DNA of 27,615 nt, from positions 1 through 27,615 of IMG/VR virus record IMGVR_UViG_3300042388_000159. One strand, 5' to 3'. Of the stretch, positions 21,571-27,389 are shown piece after piece; position 1 is the first letter of the stretch, and every line of letters starts with the position of its first letter. This DNA is from a virus. The notes beneath the pieces were generated by a model. The model did not search any database. It saw nothing but the letters and a program-made list of their open reading frames with translations, and was not told where the DNA came from. The position numbers and the translations under genes are program-made.

Positions 21571-21800
21571 TACAGCCCCTCGCTTCGGGCGATATCCGTG
21601 AGCCCGTTGATGAGCGAGAAGATGGTGTCGGAGTTGAGAGGAAACCAATATCCGCGTCCGTACTCATCAAGGCTGGGGATGTAATCACGAAGTTCGATCA
21701 CGCGTACGCCTTCCACCTCCACGATACGGACCCGGCACTCCAGATCTGTCGCTTTCGCGATCGTTTGAACAACCCGGGCCGATGCTGGATTCTTTGCCAT
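21570..21800 (-). CDS. Small conserved-looking protein upstream of terminase genes
   Basis: A 76-residue protein from ATG 21800, with GGAAG about eight bases upstream. A GTG at 21803 would add one residue. It alternates beta strands and helices: RVVQTIAKATDLECRVRIVE, VEGVRVIELRDYIPSLDEYG, then YWFPLNSDTIFSLINGLTDI near the C-terminus. It is soluble, with no recognised motif. The stop is fused to the next start as TAGTG, so the two proteins are probably made together. It is the first confident gene after the 478-base region with no clear genes, so it may begin the packaging transcription unit. Confidence 0.62.
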   Translation of the reverse strand: MAKNPASARVVQTIAKATDLECRVRIVEVEGVRVIELRDYIPSLDEYGRGYWFPLNSDTIFSLINGLTDIARSEGL

Positions 21801-21803
21801 CAC

Positions 21804-22281
21804 ATGCTTCCGTCTCGTAGTCGGTATGTTGCTGTTGTGACGAATGCAGACTACCTCACCGCGGGTTCATAGTACAACACCCCTCGCGGGGTACTGACGG
21901 GGCCACACTGAGTACCCACCCGTTTACCCAGCCGCCTACGAGAATTCATGACCGCTTATTCTCACTCGTCAGTCTTGCTGCCGGTCAAGTAGTAGGTTCT
22001 GCGGACAGTCTTCACCCACCATCGTTTCGGGGGAAACACATGTCGATGCTTTGTTCTTTCAGCCCGCTGGACCGTGGGTACGACACCACGGGTACTGACA
22101 GCGACGGCAATGTCCACTTTGCCATTGAGGCTACGTCGTGCGTGACGCCTGATCAAAGGACATTCATTCAGGTGGACTGCTTATGCGGTAGAAGCGGCGC
22201 CGACGAGGCCCTACACAACGAGACGCAGGCCGTCACGACGGTACGCGTCTGGCGAACTGCACACCGGGGCATATTGCCCGA
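21804..22281. other. 478-base region without a confident gene; dyads and weak ORFs
   Basis: This is the longest stretch without a firm gene. It contains an ACCCC/GGGGT dyad with a four-base loop (21879-21892) and a larger GGGTACT/AGTACCC dyad (21889-21895 and 21911-21917), next to a TTGTAC...TAGTCT pair on the minus strand that is a poor promoter match. Weak minus-strand ORFs exist: 32 residues at 21851-21949, up to 64 residues from a TTG at 21962-22156, and 34 residues at about 22172-22271. A plus-strand ORF is listed separately. A packaging site (cos or pac) or a promoter region would fit the location just before the packaging genes, but no cut site can be seen. Confidence 0.5.
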
Positions 22282-22285
22282 TTAG
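22040..22285 (+). CDS. Candidate plus-strand small gene, unknown function
   Basis: An 81-residue ORF starting at ATG 22040 with GGGGGAAACAC upstream, a fair ribosome binding site. It would be the only plus-strand gene in the window. The protein begins MSMLCSFSPLDRGYD and contains DGNVHFAIEATSCVT and FIQVDCLCGRSGADEALHNE, with four cysteines. Codon third positions are mostly G or C, as in the certain genes, though an antisense shadow can also look like this. It converges with the gene ending at 22282. A short minus-strand ORF overlaps it. It could be a regulator expressed separately from the structural genes, or simply not coding. Confidence 0.33.
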   Translation: MSMLCSFSPLDRGYDTTGTDSDGNVHFAIEATSCVTPDQRTFIQVDCLCGRSGADEALHNETQAVTTVRVWRTAHRGILPD

Positions 22286-22512
22286 CCTCGGCGGCGCGCC
22301 AGTTCTGTGGTCGCGGCCAGCAAGACCTGGGCGGCGGTGTGGGCATCTTTCAAGAAGACGTCTTGGGGGTCGCGTAGGTACGCCGTGAGGCTGCGCCCGG
22401 CGGCGTACAGGGCCTGGTCAGACCAGGCCACGATGTCCTCCTGGGTCATCTTGGAAACCCTGCGGTGCACCTTCTCGGGAATCTCCGCCTCAAGAGCCTT
22501 ACGCCTGAACAT
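22282..22512 (-). CDS. Small helical protein, unknown function
   Basis: A 76-residue protein starting at ATG 22512, with GGAGAGAG about eight bases upstream. It overlaps the preceding gene by 14 bases. It appears almost entirely helical: MFRRKALEAEIPEKVHRRVS, then AWSDQALYAAGRSLTAYLRD, then HTAAQVLLAATTELARRRG. Charged residues are spread evenly and there is no membrane segment. I recognise no family. The helical composition is compatible with a small scaffold-like, regulatory or small-terminase-like protein, but nothing in the sequence decides between these. It is the last gene of the accessory block before the 478-base region with no firm genes. Confidence 0.62.
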   Translation of the reverse strand: MFRRKALEAEIPEKVHRRVSKMTQEDIVAWSDQALYAAGRSLTAYLRDPQDVFLKDAHTAAQVLLAATTELARRRG

Positions 22513-22750
22513 CTATCTCTCTCCATCCAATGGCGCCCCGCAGGGCGGTCTCTTCGTCCTGCTGCTCGGTCCAGCGACCCAACACCACGGCCCGCGTGGA
22601 CAGCGGGACCCGGAAGACCAAGGACGCCCCGGCTCTGTACGGGTACTCGATCTCTGTGGTCTGCCCGCGGTCTACTAGTGGGAACCTGCGAGTGGGATAC
22701 CGCATTCCGTGGACGAAGGTCTTCTTTCCGATGTCGTGAACCTCGGGCAC
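22499..22750 (-). CDS. Small beta-rich protein, unknown function
   Basis: An 83-residue protein starting at GTG 22750, which overlaps the stop of the KTSC gene as TAGTG, with AGGAAG just upstream. The sequence is beta-rich and basic: MPEVHDIGKKTFVHGMRYPT, then YRAGASLVFRVPLSTRAVVL, and a C-terminal EETALRGAIGWREIDVQA. No transmembrane segment or known motif is seen. Tight coupling to the KTSC-domain gene suggests they are expressed together and may act together. Function unknown. Confidence 0.6.
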   Translation of the reverse strand: MPEVHDIGKKTFVHGMRYPTRRFPLVDRGQTTEIEYPYRAGASLVFRVPLSTRAVVLGRWTEQQDEETALRGAIGWREIDVQA

Positions 22751-23559
22751 TACTTCCTGGCCTTTCTGGGCTTCTTGCTCTTGGTGGGGTTGATGCGGGC
22801 CGCGCTACGGTCTGTCTGTCCGGTCAGTTGTCCGTCGTAGACCCACTGCCCGGTCCTGGCGATCCGGTAGAGGCCCTCGCGGGCCGCCATGCTGGCGCTC
22901 GCCATACTGGCGGTGCCTCGGGGCTTGGCGTCCAGCACCGCGAAAATGTAGCGGCCCTTCGAGTGGTTGACCTTGAAGGACGCCCATTCGCCCTCGGAGA
23001 CGTCGTAGTAGTTGTAGAACGTTCCGTCTCGGAAAACCACAGTCAAGACTTTGCGGGAGCCGTCGTAGCCTGCGGCAACGGTGCGGGGCCTCTCCGGGTT
23101 GATGCTTGACGTTGGGATGAGCGTGATCGGCGCCGGTTCACGACCCGACCCAGAAACGACGGGCCCTCCGGTGGGTTGGCCAGTGTCCGGATCAATTACC
23201 GTCGTGGCGAGGTTCGCGTAGTTATAGCCGGACTGGTCGTAGTCGAAGTACTCGTCCCAGGTGCCGCCCGTGGTGTCGGAGTCTCCGAACGCGCCCTGCG
23301 CGGTCTTGAACTCTGCGGTCTGCGCCGCGACCGGCAGACCAGCGAAGGGGGACACCACACGGGTGCGGTCCATCAGTGACGCCGCGGCGACAGCATCGTC
23401 TACCGTCATGGCGTAGCCGCCACGGCCGCTGGCGATTCTCTTGGGCACTGCTGTGGGGTCCAACCGTGCCTCGTAGTTACGGCGGATGGACATCTCCTGA
23501 GCCGACGGCAGCCGCACTGAGTTCTTGCGACTGACCCCGTCGGGGTTCACGCGAGCCAT
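22750..23559 (-). CDS. KTSC-domain protein with long N-terminal extension
   Basis: A 269-residue protein starting at ATG 23559, overlapping the preceding stop as TGATG with GAGG upstream. An earlier in-frame ATG at 23631 would overlap the neighbour by 73 bases. Residues about 155-215 match the KTSC domain: STV-like strand AAGYDGSRKVLTVVFRDGTF, then YNYYDVSEGEWASFKVNHSK, then GRYIFAVLD. KTSC domains are about 60 residues and their function is not well known. Isolated copies occur in bacteria and phages. Here the domain is preceded by about 150 polar residues (DEYFDYDQSGYNYANLATTV) and followed by a lysine-rich tail (NPTKSKKPRKARK), so the protein is much longer than the domain. It may be a virion or DNA-associated protein. 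Confidence 0.72.
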   Translation of the reverse strand: MARVNPDGVSRKNSVRLPSAQEMSIRRNYEARLDPTAVPKRIASGRGGYAMTVDDAVAAASLMDRTRVVSPFAGLPVAAQTAEFKTAQGAFGDSDTTGGTWDEYFDYDQSGYNYANLATTVIDPDTGQPTGGPVVSGSGREPAPITLIPTSSINPERPRTVAAGYDGSRKVLTVVFRDGTFYNYYDVSEGEWASFKVNHSKGRYIFAVLDAKPRGTASMASASMAAREGLYRIARTGQWVYDGQLTGQTDRSAARINPTKSKKPRKARK

Positions 23560-23810
23560 CAGGTTTCCTCGCCGGGGCAGTGGTGTGATGCGGCCTCGGT
23601 GTCCTCGATAACGGATCCGCAGGAGGTGCACCGCAGGTACGTCGGAACGCGGTAGCCGTTCTGCGCGGTGGCTCGGGGGTCAGGGTCGTTGGGCTCCACG
23701 GGCTCCACAGGATTGGGGGCCATGACCTCGCTGGGCCAGGGACCTCTCGGCTGATGGGCCGTAGTGGGAATGGCGTGCCCCTGAACCGCTGGCCGCCGAA
23801 TGACTCGCAC
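23559..23810 (-). CDS. Small proline-rich protein with zinc ribbon-like C-terminus
   Basis: An 83-residue protein, start at GTG 23810, five bases after the stop of the previous gene. An ATG at 23723 with AGCGAGG upstream would give a 54-residue form. The N-terminal two thirds are proline-rich (PNPVEPVEPNDPDPRATAQN). The C-terminal part, YLRCTSCGSVIEDTEAASHH then CPGEET, has a C-x2-C and an H-H-C group that looks like a small zinc ribbon. Such proteins are common in actinobacteriophages, and their roles are mostly unknown. It is followed at once by the KTSC gene through a TGATG overlap. Confidence 0.6.
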   Translation of the reverse strand: MRVIRRPAVQGHAIPTTAHQPRGPWPSEVMAPNPVEPVEPNDPDPRATAQNGYRVPTYLRCTSCGSVIEDTEAASHHCPGEET

Positions 23811-23815
23811 GACGC

Positions 23816-24106
23816 CTACTCTTCGGTGCTGTCTGCCTCAGGCTCGTCTTGAACCTCCGGCTCCGGCTGCGATGCTTCCTCGGCCGCGGCCTCGACCTCC
23901 TTGGGAGCAGACCGACGGCGGCGAGGCTTCAGGCTGGACAGGGCCGCGTCACGCTTCTCGGCGAAAGCCTCGGTGGTGGGCAGTGACCCCGCCTTGGCGG
24001 CCTGCTTGAGGAACGAGGGCAGGTGCGCGCTGCAGTATGGCGTGGGCGCAAGTGGCTTCGGGTCGTAAATGTAGACCGCGGGGGAATCGCAGTTGGCGCA
24101 GTTCAT
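23816..24106 (-). CDS. Small zinc finger-like protein with acidic tail
   Basis: A 96-residue protein starting at ATG 24106 behind GAGGAGGTTCTCG, a strong ribosome binding site. Residues 1-27 hold MNCANCDSPAVYIYDPKPLA followed by PYCSAHLP, giving a C-x2-C...C-x2-H set that probably binds one zinc ion. The middle is helical (FLKQAAKAGSLPTTEAFAEK) with a basic patch (SLKPRRRRSAPKE), and the end is very acidic (PEPEVQDEPEADSTEE) and likely disordered. Similar 'MNCxNCxxPAxYxYDP...YCxxHLP' starts are familiar from small actinobacteriophage proteins. Its role is unknown. Confidence 0.72.
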   Translation of the reverse strand: MNCANCDSPAVYIYDPKPLAPTPYCSAHLPSFLKQAAKAGSLPTTEAFAEKRDAALSSLKPRRRRSAPKEVEAAAEEASQPEPEVQDEPEADSTEE

Positions 24107-24225
24107 CGAGAACCTCCTCTGTCACGCCAACGTACTTCAGGACGGATTTTCATAGTGGCTATACGCGTCGCGATCGTTGGTGGTCTACGGCGTGGAAAGA
24201 CCTTCCAACGGCGACTGGCGGCCAA
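24103..24225 (-). CDS. Candidate arginine-rich 40-residue protein
   Basis: An ORF of 40 residues from TTG 24225 fills most of the gap between two firm genes and ends with an ATGA overlap onto the next start. It contains RRWKVFPRRRPPTIATRI and MKIRPEVRWRDRGGSR. No good ribosome binding site precedes the TTG. A shorter 16-residue form from ATG 24153 also lacks one. The ATGA overlap supports translation, but the lack of a start signal keeps confidence low. Confidence 0.33.
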   Translation of the reverse strand: MAASRRWKVFPRRRPPTIATRIATMKIRPEVRWRDRGGSR

Positions 24226-24230
24226 CAGTG

Positions 24231-24395
24231 TCAGTCTTCACGCTTTGAACGGTTGATGGCATTCCTAGTCTTGGTAGAACGGTCCCTGTCACGCTTGGTT
24301 CGGCGGTCTCCGAACTTCTGCACCTTCTGGTTCAGTTGATAGACCCCAGGGGCCCCTTTACCGAACTCGAAGTCAGGACGGCTGGCTTTGCCCAT
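24231..24395 (-). CDS. Small basic protein
   Basis: A 54-residue protein starting at ATG 24395 with GGAG five bases upstream, overlapping the DUF3263-like gene by 23 bases. It begins MGKASRPDFEFGKGAPGVYQ, continues LNQKVQKFGDRRTKRDRDRS, and ends with TKTRNAINRSKRED. It is strongly basic and has no hydrophobic core, so it may be disordered or bind nucleic acid. No family is recognised. Confidence 0.55.
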   Translation of the reverse strand: MGKASRPDFEFGKGAPGVYQLNQKVQKFGDRRTKRDRDRSTKTRNAINRSKRED

Positions 24396-24690
24396 CACGT
24401 CTCCGCACGCTGGATCGGGTCGTCATGCTGGGGCTGGACTCGATGTTCGACCGAGAACGACGCACGACCTCGGGGGCGTACGCCACGGCCTCCGGGTGGT
24501 CGAGGAGACCCACCAGTTTGGTGTAGTAACTGGTAGCGCTCAGCCCCAACTCGGTGCGGATGGCCTCGTCGCGGTGCCCGACCTTGGTCCAGGACTGTCG
24601 ACCGAAGTCCAAGATGCTCTTCTCGTAGTCCGTCAGAGGTGGCCGGGAGGATCGGTCTGCGGAGTCTTCGAAGTCTCCGCGGTTTCTCAT
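24373..24690 (-). CDS. DUF3263-like protein (helix-turn-helix type)
   Basis: A 105-residue protein whose ATG 24690 overlaps the endolysin stop as ATGA. Residues about 17-72 match the DUF3263 pattern: PLTDYEKSILDFGRQSWTKV, then GHRDEAIRTELGLSATSYYT, then KLVGLLDHPEAVAYAPEVVR. Established knowledge: DUF3263 proteins are small, found mainly in Actinobacteria, and look like helix-turn-helix proteins related in layout to sigma-like or small regulators. The C-terminal 30 residues are serine/arginine-rich and probably disordered. It may regulate transcription or, given the helix-turn-helix-like layout, bind DNA for packaging. Its presence is the best host clue in this window. Confidence 0.8.
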   Translation of the reverse strand: MRNRGDFEDSADRSSRPPLTDYEKSILDFGRQSWTKVGHRDEAIRTELGLSATSYYTKLVGLLDHPEAVAYAPEVVRRSRSNIESSPSMTTRSSVRRRDGQSQPS

Positions 24691-25622
24691 GGCTTGACCT
24701 TGCCGAACATCCGCCGCTGCGTGTTTTCGGAGAAGGCTCCGTGCGCGTTCTTCCAGCCCTGCCCCCGCTGGAACATCCTGACAGCGTCCTCCGGGTATCC
24801 CTGATCACCCGCGGGCAGAACGTCCTTGTTGTAGAAGCCGAGGTCGTGCAGGCGGCATGTCACGCGCCAGGCAGCCTTGTTCTTGAGGCCCTCCAGGCGG
24901 GCCTTCTCGACCGCGCTCTGGGTTGGTACGGTGCCGTCCCAGATCTCGTCGGACTTGAGGAATTTCTTTGTCGTGGCCCTCCAGTAGGGCGCGTTGTAGT
25001 TCTGGACCGCGCTGCTTCCTGGGTACTCACGCCAGGCACCGTCAAGGGTGTCGTTCTTTCGACCCACGCAGGGGCTGGGACCCGTGGGGTTCCAGCCATG
25101 ACACCCGTCGGTGTAGCACTTGTGAGTGCCGATGGCCTTGTCTACGTCCCAACCACAGAGATCAGCCAGTGCAGCGAGCGTCCTCCCCGTGTTCTCGATC
25201 TGGTAGTCCGTCAGAGAATCCGTACGGACACCCTTGTCGTCGATCTCGATCCCGAACAGCCGAGTCTGACCAAGGAATCCACGCGATGGGATTCCGAGTG
25301 CGGGGACTGGGCCGCCGTCGCCACAGTGGTAGGCGCTACCGGCGCTAAGGAGGTACGTCTCTCCCGGAGCCTTGCCGACAAGAAGATTGCAGACCGGCTT
25401 GTCGTACGCAGTGACCGCCCAGTAGAGAACACCGTTGATGTTGCCAGGACGGGAATTGGGATTGGCTGTGTGATGAACGACGGCGCCGGTCAAGCCGGGA
25501 GAGCCATCAGGACCTGACCACGGACGACCGATGGTGTCCCATGCTTTGTAGGTCTGAAGATCAACGCCGTAGTCACGGAGCGCGGCCAGCATCTGTGACG
25601 GGCTTGGATTCAGTGTGCTCAT
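24687..25622 (-). CDS. Endolysin: PGRP/N-acetylmuramoyl-L-alanine amidase with peptidoglycan-binding tail
   Basis: A 311-residue lysis enzyme that cleaves cell wall peptidoglycan, probably between MurNAc and L-Ala. Residues about 44-190 form the amidase_2/PGRP domain: GAVVHHTANPNSRPGNINGV (46-65) with the zinc-binding His, SAYHCGDGG (97-105), FGIEIDDKGV (123-132), and IGTHKCYTDGCHGWNPTGPS (164-183), then CVGRKNDT, carrying the second His and a likely Cys ligand. Residues about 240-311 resemble a PG_binding_1 domain (LHDLGFYNKD, EDAVRMFQRGQGW, GAFSENTQRRMFG). No signal peptide is present, so a holin should be needed for release. ATG 25622 overlaps the preceding stop as ATGA. Confidence 0.92.
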   Translation of the reverse strand: MSTLNPSPSQMLAALRDYGVDLQTYKAWDTIGRPWSGPDGSPGLTGAVVHHTANPNSRPGNINGVLYWAVTAYDKPVCNLLVGKAPGETYLLSAGSAYHCGDGGPVPALGIPSRGFLGQTRLFGIEIDDKGVRTDSLTDYQIENTGRTLAALADLCGWDVDKAIGTHKCYTDGCHGWNPTGPSPCVGRKNDTLDGAWREYPGSSAVQNYNAPYWRATTKKFLKSDEIWDGTVPTQSAVEKARLEGLKNKAAWRVTCRLHDLGFYNKDVLPAGDQGYPEDAVRMFQRGQGWKNAHGAFSENTQRRMFGKVKP

Positions 25623-25834
25623 GCGCTTGCTCCGCTGTCGGCGTCCCGCACGTCCTGTGGATCTGGGTCGGCGACGACTGTGTCGGCTGTGAAGGCGCCC
25701 CTGAGGACGTTCCAGCCTCCGTGTGTAGTGAGTTGCTCGTTGGACATGACGTCAGCGAGGTCTTGTCCACCACCGGATCCCAACATCCGCTTGGTTGTGG
25801 GTGTGGCTTTCCGAGTTTTCGGATCTACCGGCAT
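25619..25834 (-). CDS. Small hypothetical protein upstream of endolysin
   Basis: A 71-residue protein beginning MPVDPKTRKATPTTKRMLGS at ATG 25834, where GGAGG lies seven bases upstream. The same frame stays open to a TTG at 25921 (100 residues, extension WEYSTNFAGTGLQTYGTL), which also has AAGGA upstream, so the longer form is a serious alternative. A 26-residue ORF in another frame (25864-25944, starting GTG with a GTGA overlap, MSAKKDCACGSTART) occupies the intervening bases. The protein has a DLADVMSNEQLTTHGGWNVL helix and a polar C-terminus. No family is recognised. It overlaps the endolysin start as ATGA and may be a lysis-related partner. Confidence 0.58.
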   Translation of the reverse strand: MPVDPKTRKATPTTKRMLGSGGGQDLADVMSNEQLTTHGGWNVLRGAFTADTVVADPDPQDVRDADSGASA

Positions 25835-25940
25835 CAGGGCACCTCCGGGTGATGTCTCCCTACTCAGGGTGCCGTACGTTTGAAGACCCGTCCCAGCAAA
25901 GTTCGTGCTGTACTCCCACAAGCGCAGTCCTTCTTGGCGC

Positions 25941-26231
25941 TCACCACTTCACCTTGTTGGCCCAGTAGGCCGCGCTCATCTTGCCCTTAGCGATGTTGTC
26001 GGCATGGCGAGCCTTGAACGACTCGCGGCGGTTTCGGTAGGACTCTGACTCACCGTCCTTCTTCGGAGATCCCTTAGTGCCCTGCTCTCCGAAACGGATC
26101 AACTTGACCTGGTCGCCTTCCTTGGCGACTACGGCGTGAGACTTCGTCGGATGGTCGGGGGTCTTGACTGGCTTGTTGTAGCCCGATGCGCCGATCTTTG
26201 TCAGTCGGGGGTCCTTCTTAGATTCCGCCAT
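25941..26231 (-). CDS. Conserved small basic phage protein
   Basis: A 96-residue basic protein, ATG 26231 overlapping the HNH gene stop as TGATG, with GAAGG upstream. A GTG at 26234 would add one residue. Key segments are SHAVVAKEGDQVKLIRFGEQ (32-51) and SFKARHADNIAKGKMSAAYW (71-90), then ANKVKW. The 'VKLIRFGEQG..........SFKARHA.NI.KGKMSAAYWA.KVKW' ending is one I know from many phage proteins of unknown function, which is recall rather than a search. It is likely to be a compact fold with a basic surface, and may bind nucleic acid. It lies between the HNH protein and the small gene before the endolysin. Confidence 0.75.
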   Translation of the reverse strand: MAESKKDPRLTKIGASGYNKPVKTPDHPTKSHAVVAKEGDQVKLIRFGEQGTKGSPKKDGESESYRNRRESFKARHADNIAKGKMSAAYWANKVKW

Positions 26232-26518
26232 CACTTGGCCCTTCGCTTGTTCTCCTTGCCGATGTTCTCTTTACGAGATACCGCCCGGAGATTCTTGTTT
26301 GAGTCGTTGTTCTTGTTGTTGTCCTTATGGTCGACGTGTGTCGATTTCGGCAAGTTCTTGCCGGTTTTGGACTCGTAATCGGCTCTGGCCTTGTTGGTAG
26401 ACGTAGTAGAGCCGTCTGATTTCCTAATCACGTATATCTTGCGGCCGTCATTCTGCTTTGAACCCTTGTACGGTCCGTAGACCTTGGAGCCGTCGGCACG
26501 CTTCTTGGGCTCAGGCAT
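26231..26518 (-). CDS. HNH endonuclease-like protein
   Basis: A 95-residue protein starting at ATG 26518 with GGTGGGG just upstream. The longer frame to 26623 overlaps the neighbouring small gene and is rejected. The C-terminal part is an HNH-type motif: STHVDHKDNNKNNDSNKNLR (59-78), then AVSRKENIGKENKRR, with D63-H64 at the first position, N77 in the middle NL motif and N85 in the final segment. The N-terminal half has RKIYVIRKSDGSTTSTNKAR. HNH proteins cut or nick DNA using a single metal ion. Phages use them as homing enzymes, or with terminase in packaging of cos-type genomes. The position 5 kb upstream of terminase leaves both options open. Confidence 0.8.
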   Translation of the reverse strand: MPEPKKRADGSKVYGPYKGSKQNDGRKIYVIRKSDGSTTSTNKARADYESKTGKNLPKSTHVDHKDNNKNNDSNKNLRAVSRKENIGKENKRRAK

Positions 26519-26651
26519 ATCCCCACCAGTGCTGGCCGGGATTCTCGTACGTGAAGATCGACGGGCCGGTCTGGTTGAGAGACCTGGCGCGGTGTCGCGA
26601 GATGGGCACAGTGCCCGTAGCACCGAAGAATTCGAACTCGCTGCGTCGCAT
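26511..26651 (-). CDS. 46-residue small protein
   Basis: An ORF of 46 residues from ATG 26651, three bases after the previous stop, with GAAGG six bases upstream. It ends eight bases inside the next gene. The protein begins MRRSEFEFFGATGTVPISRH and ends SIFTYENPGQHWWGYA. Aromatic content is high, and the start, spacing and overlap are all typical of the gene chain here. No family is recognised. It is too short to have its function predicted. Confidence 0.6.
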   Translation of the reverse strand: MRRSEFEFFGATGTVPISRHRARSLNQTGPSIFTYENPGQHWWGYA

Positions 26652-26652
26652 C

Positions 26653-27219
26653 TCAGGCCTTCGGCGCCTTCGGGGCACGGGGCTTTTTGGCCCCCTGTGC
26701 AGGTGCCGCCTTCTTAGCCGCTGCCCGCTTGGCCGGGGCAGTTGACCCCGAGACCGACGTCGGAGAGGCTGAGACGGGCTTGCTGGGGCCGCTGCTTCCG
26801 GCCGCGTGGTCGTAGTTCTCTCGCGTCAACTTCGCGTCGAGCCTCTTGCTCGATCGTGCCTGCTTACCGCGCTCGCGCTCCATGCGGACTTCGTGTTCGC
26901 GATCGGCGGACCTGTTGCTCATCTCGAAGGTTCGCTGTGCCAGACGCTGCTGGCCTTCACCCTCAAACTTCCTGTCCTGCATCGACCGCTCATGATCGAA
27001 CCGATTCTGGTCACGATTGGCGTTTTCGAATGCCTGGGCATGGAAGAGTTCCATGTTGTAGGCGTGCTGCTGAGCGGAACGCTCCACAGCGCTGGAATGC
27101 TCGGTGTTGATGCGGACCTGCTCCCGACGGCGGTCATCCATACCGTCGAACAACTTCCGCAGGGGCTTGACGAGATCGAAGCCGCCGTTGCTGTAACCGC
27201 CGCCTAATGCACCAGACAT
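26653..27219 (-). CDS. Coiled-coil protein with histone H1-like basic tail
   Basis: A 188-residue protein starting at ATG 27219, with GGAGG four bases upstream. The ATG at 27237 has no such signal. Residues 1-20 are glycine-rich (SGALGGGYSNGGFDLVKPL). Residues about 25-130 are a long, highly charged helix, rich in Arg, Glu, Gln and His (RREQVRINTEHSSAVERSAQ, later DREHEVRMERERGKQARSSK). The last 50 residues are a Lys/Ala/Pro/Ser-rich low-complexity tail (PAKRAAAKKAAPAQGAKKPR), typical of proteins that bind DNA non-specifically or condense it. It could be an internal virion protein ejected with DNA, a nucleoid-binding protein or an assembly factor. No family is recognised. Confidence 0.68.
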   Translation of the reverse strand: MSGALGGGYSNGGFDLVKPLRKLFDGMDDRRREQVRINTEHSSAVERSAQQHAYNMELFHAQAFENANRDQNRFDHERSMQDRKFEGEGQQRLAQRTFEMSNRSADREHEVRMERERGKQARSSKRLDAKLTRENYDHAAGSSGPSKPVSASPTSVSGSTAPAKRAAAKKAAPAQGAKKPRAPKAPKA

Positions 27220-27260
27220 GGAACCTCCTGCAACCATGGTGGCTGCAGAAGGGCCCCACG

Positions 27261-27389
27261 TCAGGCCTTACGTACCGGGGGCAACTGGATCTCCAGCATG
27301 TTCTCGTACAGGGTCACATACGGGGCAAGCACGTACCCGCTGCTGGTCAGCCGCAGCGCGTAGAATGTGAAGGACCAGCCTACAGACAC
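27261..27389 (-). CDS. 42-residue small protein candidate
   Basis: An ORF from GTG 27389 overlapping the preceding gene by ten bases, with only AAGAA upstream. The protein begins MSVGWSFTFYALRLTSSGYV and ends with VTLYENMLEIQLPPVRKA. It looks like a real beta-rich peptide and fits the dense gene chain, but is short and its start signal is weak. No family is recognised. Confidence 0.45.
   Translation of the reverse strand: MSVGWSFTFYALRLTSSGYVLAPYVTLYENMLEIQLPPVRKA

Noticed and set aside
24639-25517. Plus-strand ORF of 292 residues
   Set aside because: It is antisense to the endolysin, whose catalytic motifs are clear, and has no ribosome binding site.
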